Below are positions 5,919-6,505 of a stretch of DNA of 6,505 nucleotides, one piece after another (within the stretch, counting starts at the first letter, position 1; each line of letters begins with the position of its first letter). The notes beneath the pieces are model-generated. The model saw only the letters and a list, made by a program, of their open reading frames with translations, had not been told where the DNA came from and did no database searches. Where the stretch lies: the NCBI GenBank assembly GCA_902797005.1, contig CADBRE010000145.1, forward strand, positions 1 to 6,505. The letters are read 5' to 3'. The stretch comes from an uncultured Erysipelotrichaceae bacterium. Its GTDB lineage: Bacteria; Bacillota_I; Bacilli_A; RF39; UBA660. The position numbers and the translations under genes were made by a program.

Positions 5919-6505
5919 ATGAAAGGAATATTTAAAAAAATAAGTTTTACAATTATATTACTAGTTAGTTTAATACCAGTGCTTAAAGCATCAACCGGAC
6001 AAATAAGTATTTATACAAATAATAGCAGTGTAGTAGTAGGAAATACATTTAATGCTACAGTAACTGTTTCTTCAGGCACATATCTTGGATCATGGGAATA
6101 CACATTAAACTATGACTCTTCAAAATTAAAACTTATAAGCGGAGATGTTTATATAGCTGATTATGGAAACGGTAGTATTAAAAGCAAATCATACAATTAC
6201 ACTTTTAAAGTAATTGGAAGTGGTTCAAGTACCCTAAGTATCAAATCATCTAATGCATACGATTGGGATTTAGGAAGCATGTCATTAACTACAGGAAGTA
6301 GAAGAGTAACAGGAATAACACAGGCAGAGCTTGAAGCAAGTTATTCAAGCAATAACAACTTATCTTCACTTAGCGTAGAAGAATATGAGCTAGCACCAAA
6401 ATTTGAAAAAAGTGTTACTGATTATACAGTAAGCGTACCATCAACTACAGAAAAAATATCTATAAAAGGTTCTGTAGAAGATAGAACAGCTACTGCATCA
6501 GGATT
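5919..6505 (+). CDS. Secreted cohesin-domain protein, probable dockerin receptor (3' end cut by window edge)
   Basis: The visible 195 residues start with a signal peptide (1-24, VLKA then S). A cohesin-like domain follows (about 27-132): GQISIYTNNSSVVVGNTFNA, a WEYTLNYDSSKLKLISGD strand pair (59-76), and YTFKVIGSGSSTLSI (94-108). After a short ITQAELEASYSSN linker a cadherin-like beta-sandwich begins (about 147 onward: LSSLSVEEYELAP, then YTVSVPSTTEKISI) and runs off the edge. Cohesins bind calcium-loaded dockerins, and the preceding gene ends in one, so this is probably a surface scaffold or anchor for that hydrolase. The cohesin is somewhat shorter than the usual 135-145 residues. The ribosome site AAAGGAAG (5905-5912) directly follows the previous stop, and no promoter or terminator fits in the 14-bp gap, so the two genes are cotranscribed. 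How it is anchored (sortase motif, membrane helix or further repeats) lies outside the window. Confidence 0.8.
   Translation, partial: MKGIFKKISFTIILLVSLIPVLKASTGQISIYTNNSSVVVGNTFNATVTVSSGTYLGSWEYTLNYDSSKLKLISGDVYIADYGNGSIKSKSYNYTFKVIGSGSSTLSIKSSNAYDWDLGSMSLTTGSRRVTGITQAELEASYSSNNNLSSLSVEEYELAPKFEKSVTDYTVSVPSTTEKISIKGSVEDRTATASG

Overview
The window is about 30% GC, and its genes read cleanly with TGG for tryptophan and TAA/TAG stops. The mix of genes points to a low-GC Gram-positive (Bacillota, Bacilli or Clostridia-like) bacterium: an SH3b/glucosaminidase autolysin, cohesin and dockerin modules, short PlsC acyltransferases and strong AGGAGG-like ribosome sites. An uncultured gut lineage would fit, but that is inference and no species is claimed.

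Layout. Positions 1-1573 (minus strand) hold two translationally coupled genes of an ABC importer: a membrane-anchored NMT1/SsuA-like substrate-binding protein, followed by an SsuB/TauB-like ATPase that runs off the left edge. A 285-bp divergent intergenic region follows. Its centre is an exact 22-bp-period tandem repeat (five units, 1658-1767), lying between the minus-strand importer promoter and a near-consensus plus-strand promoter. Positions 1859-3034 (plus) hold two tandem PlsC-type acyltransferases 3 bp apart. They converge on a small XRE-type regulator (3038-3319, minus), and one palindrome at 3020-3052 covers both gene ends and probably terminates both. The 356-bp region 3320-3675 contains the regulator's promoter side, a start-less 52-codon 3' fragment of another surface-protein gene (3411-3569), and an A/T-rich promoter.

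Positions 3676-6505 (plus) are the most interesting part. A secreted cell-wall hydrolase (signal peptide, two SH3b domains, glucosaminidase, cadherin-like domain, type I dockerin) is followed 14 bp later by a secreted protein with an N-terminal cohesin module and a cadherin-like domain, cut by the right edge. A dockerin enzyme beside a cohesin protein suggests a small cellulosome-like surface complex built around peptidoglycan remodelling rather than cellulose degradation. That is inference from domain content and adjacency; binding is not shown.

The envelope is a common theme: phospholipid synthesis (PlsC pair), wall turnover (hydrolase and its likely scaffold) and nutrient uptake. Cysteines in the predicted exported proteins occur in even, closely placed sets, which hints at extracellular disulfides.
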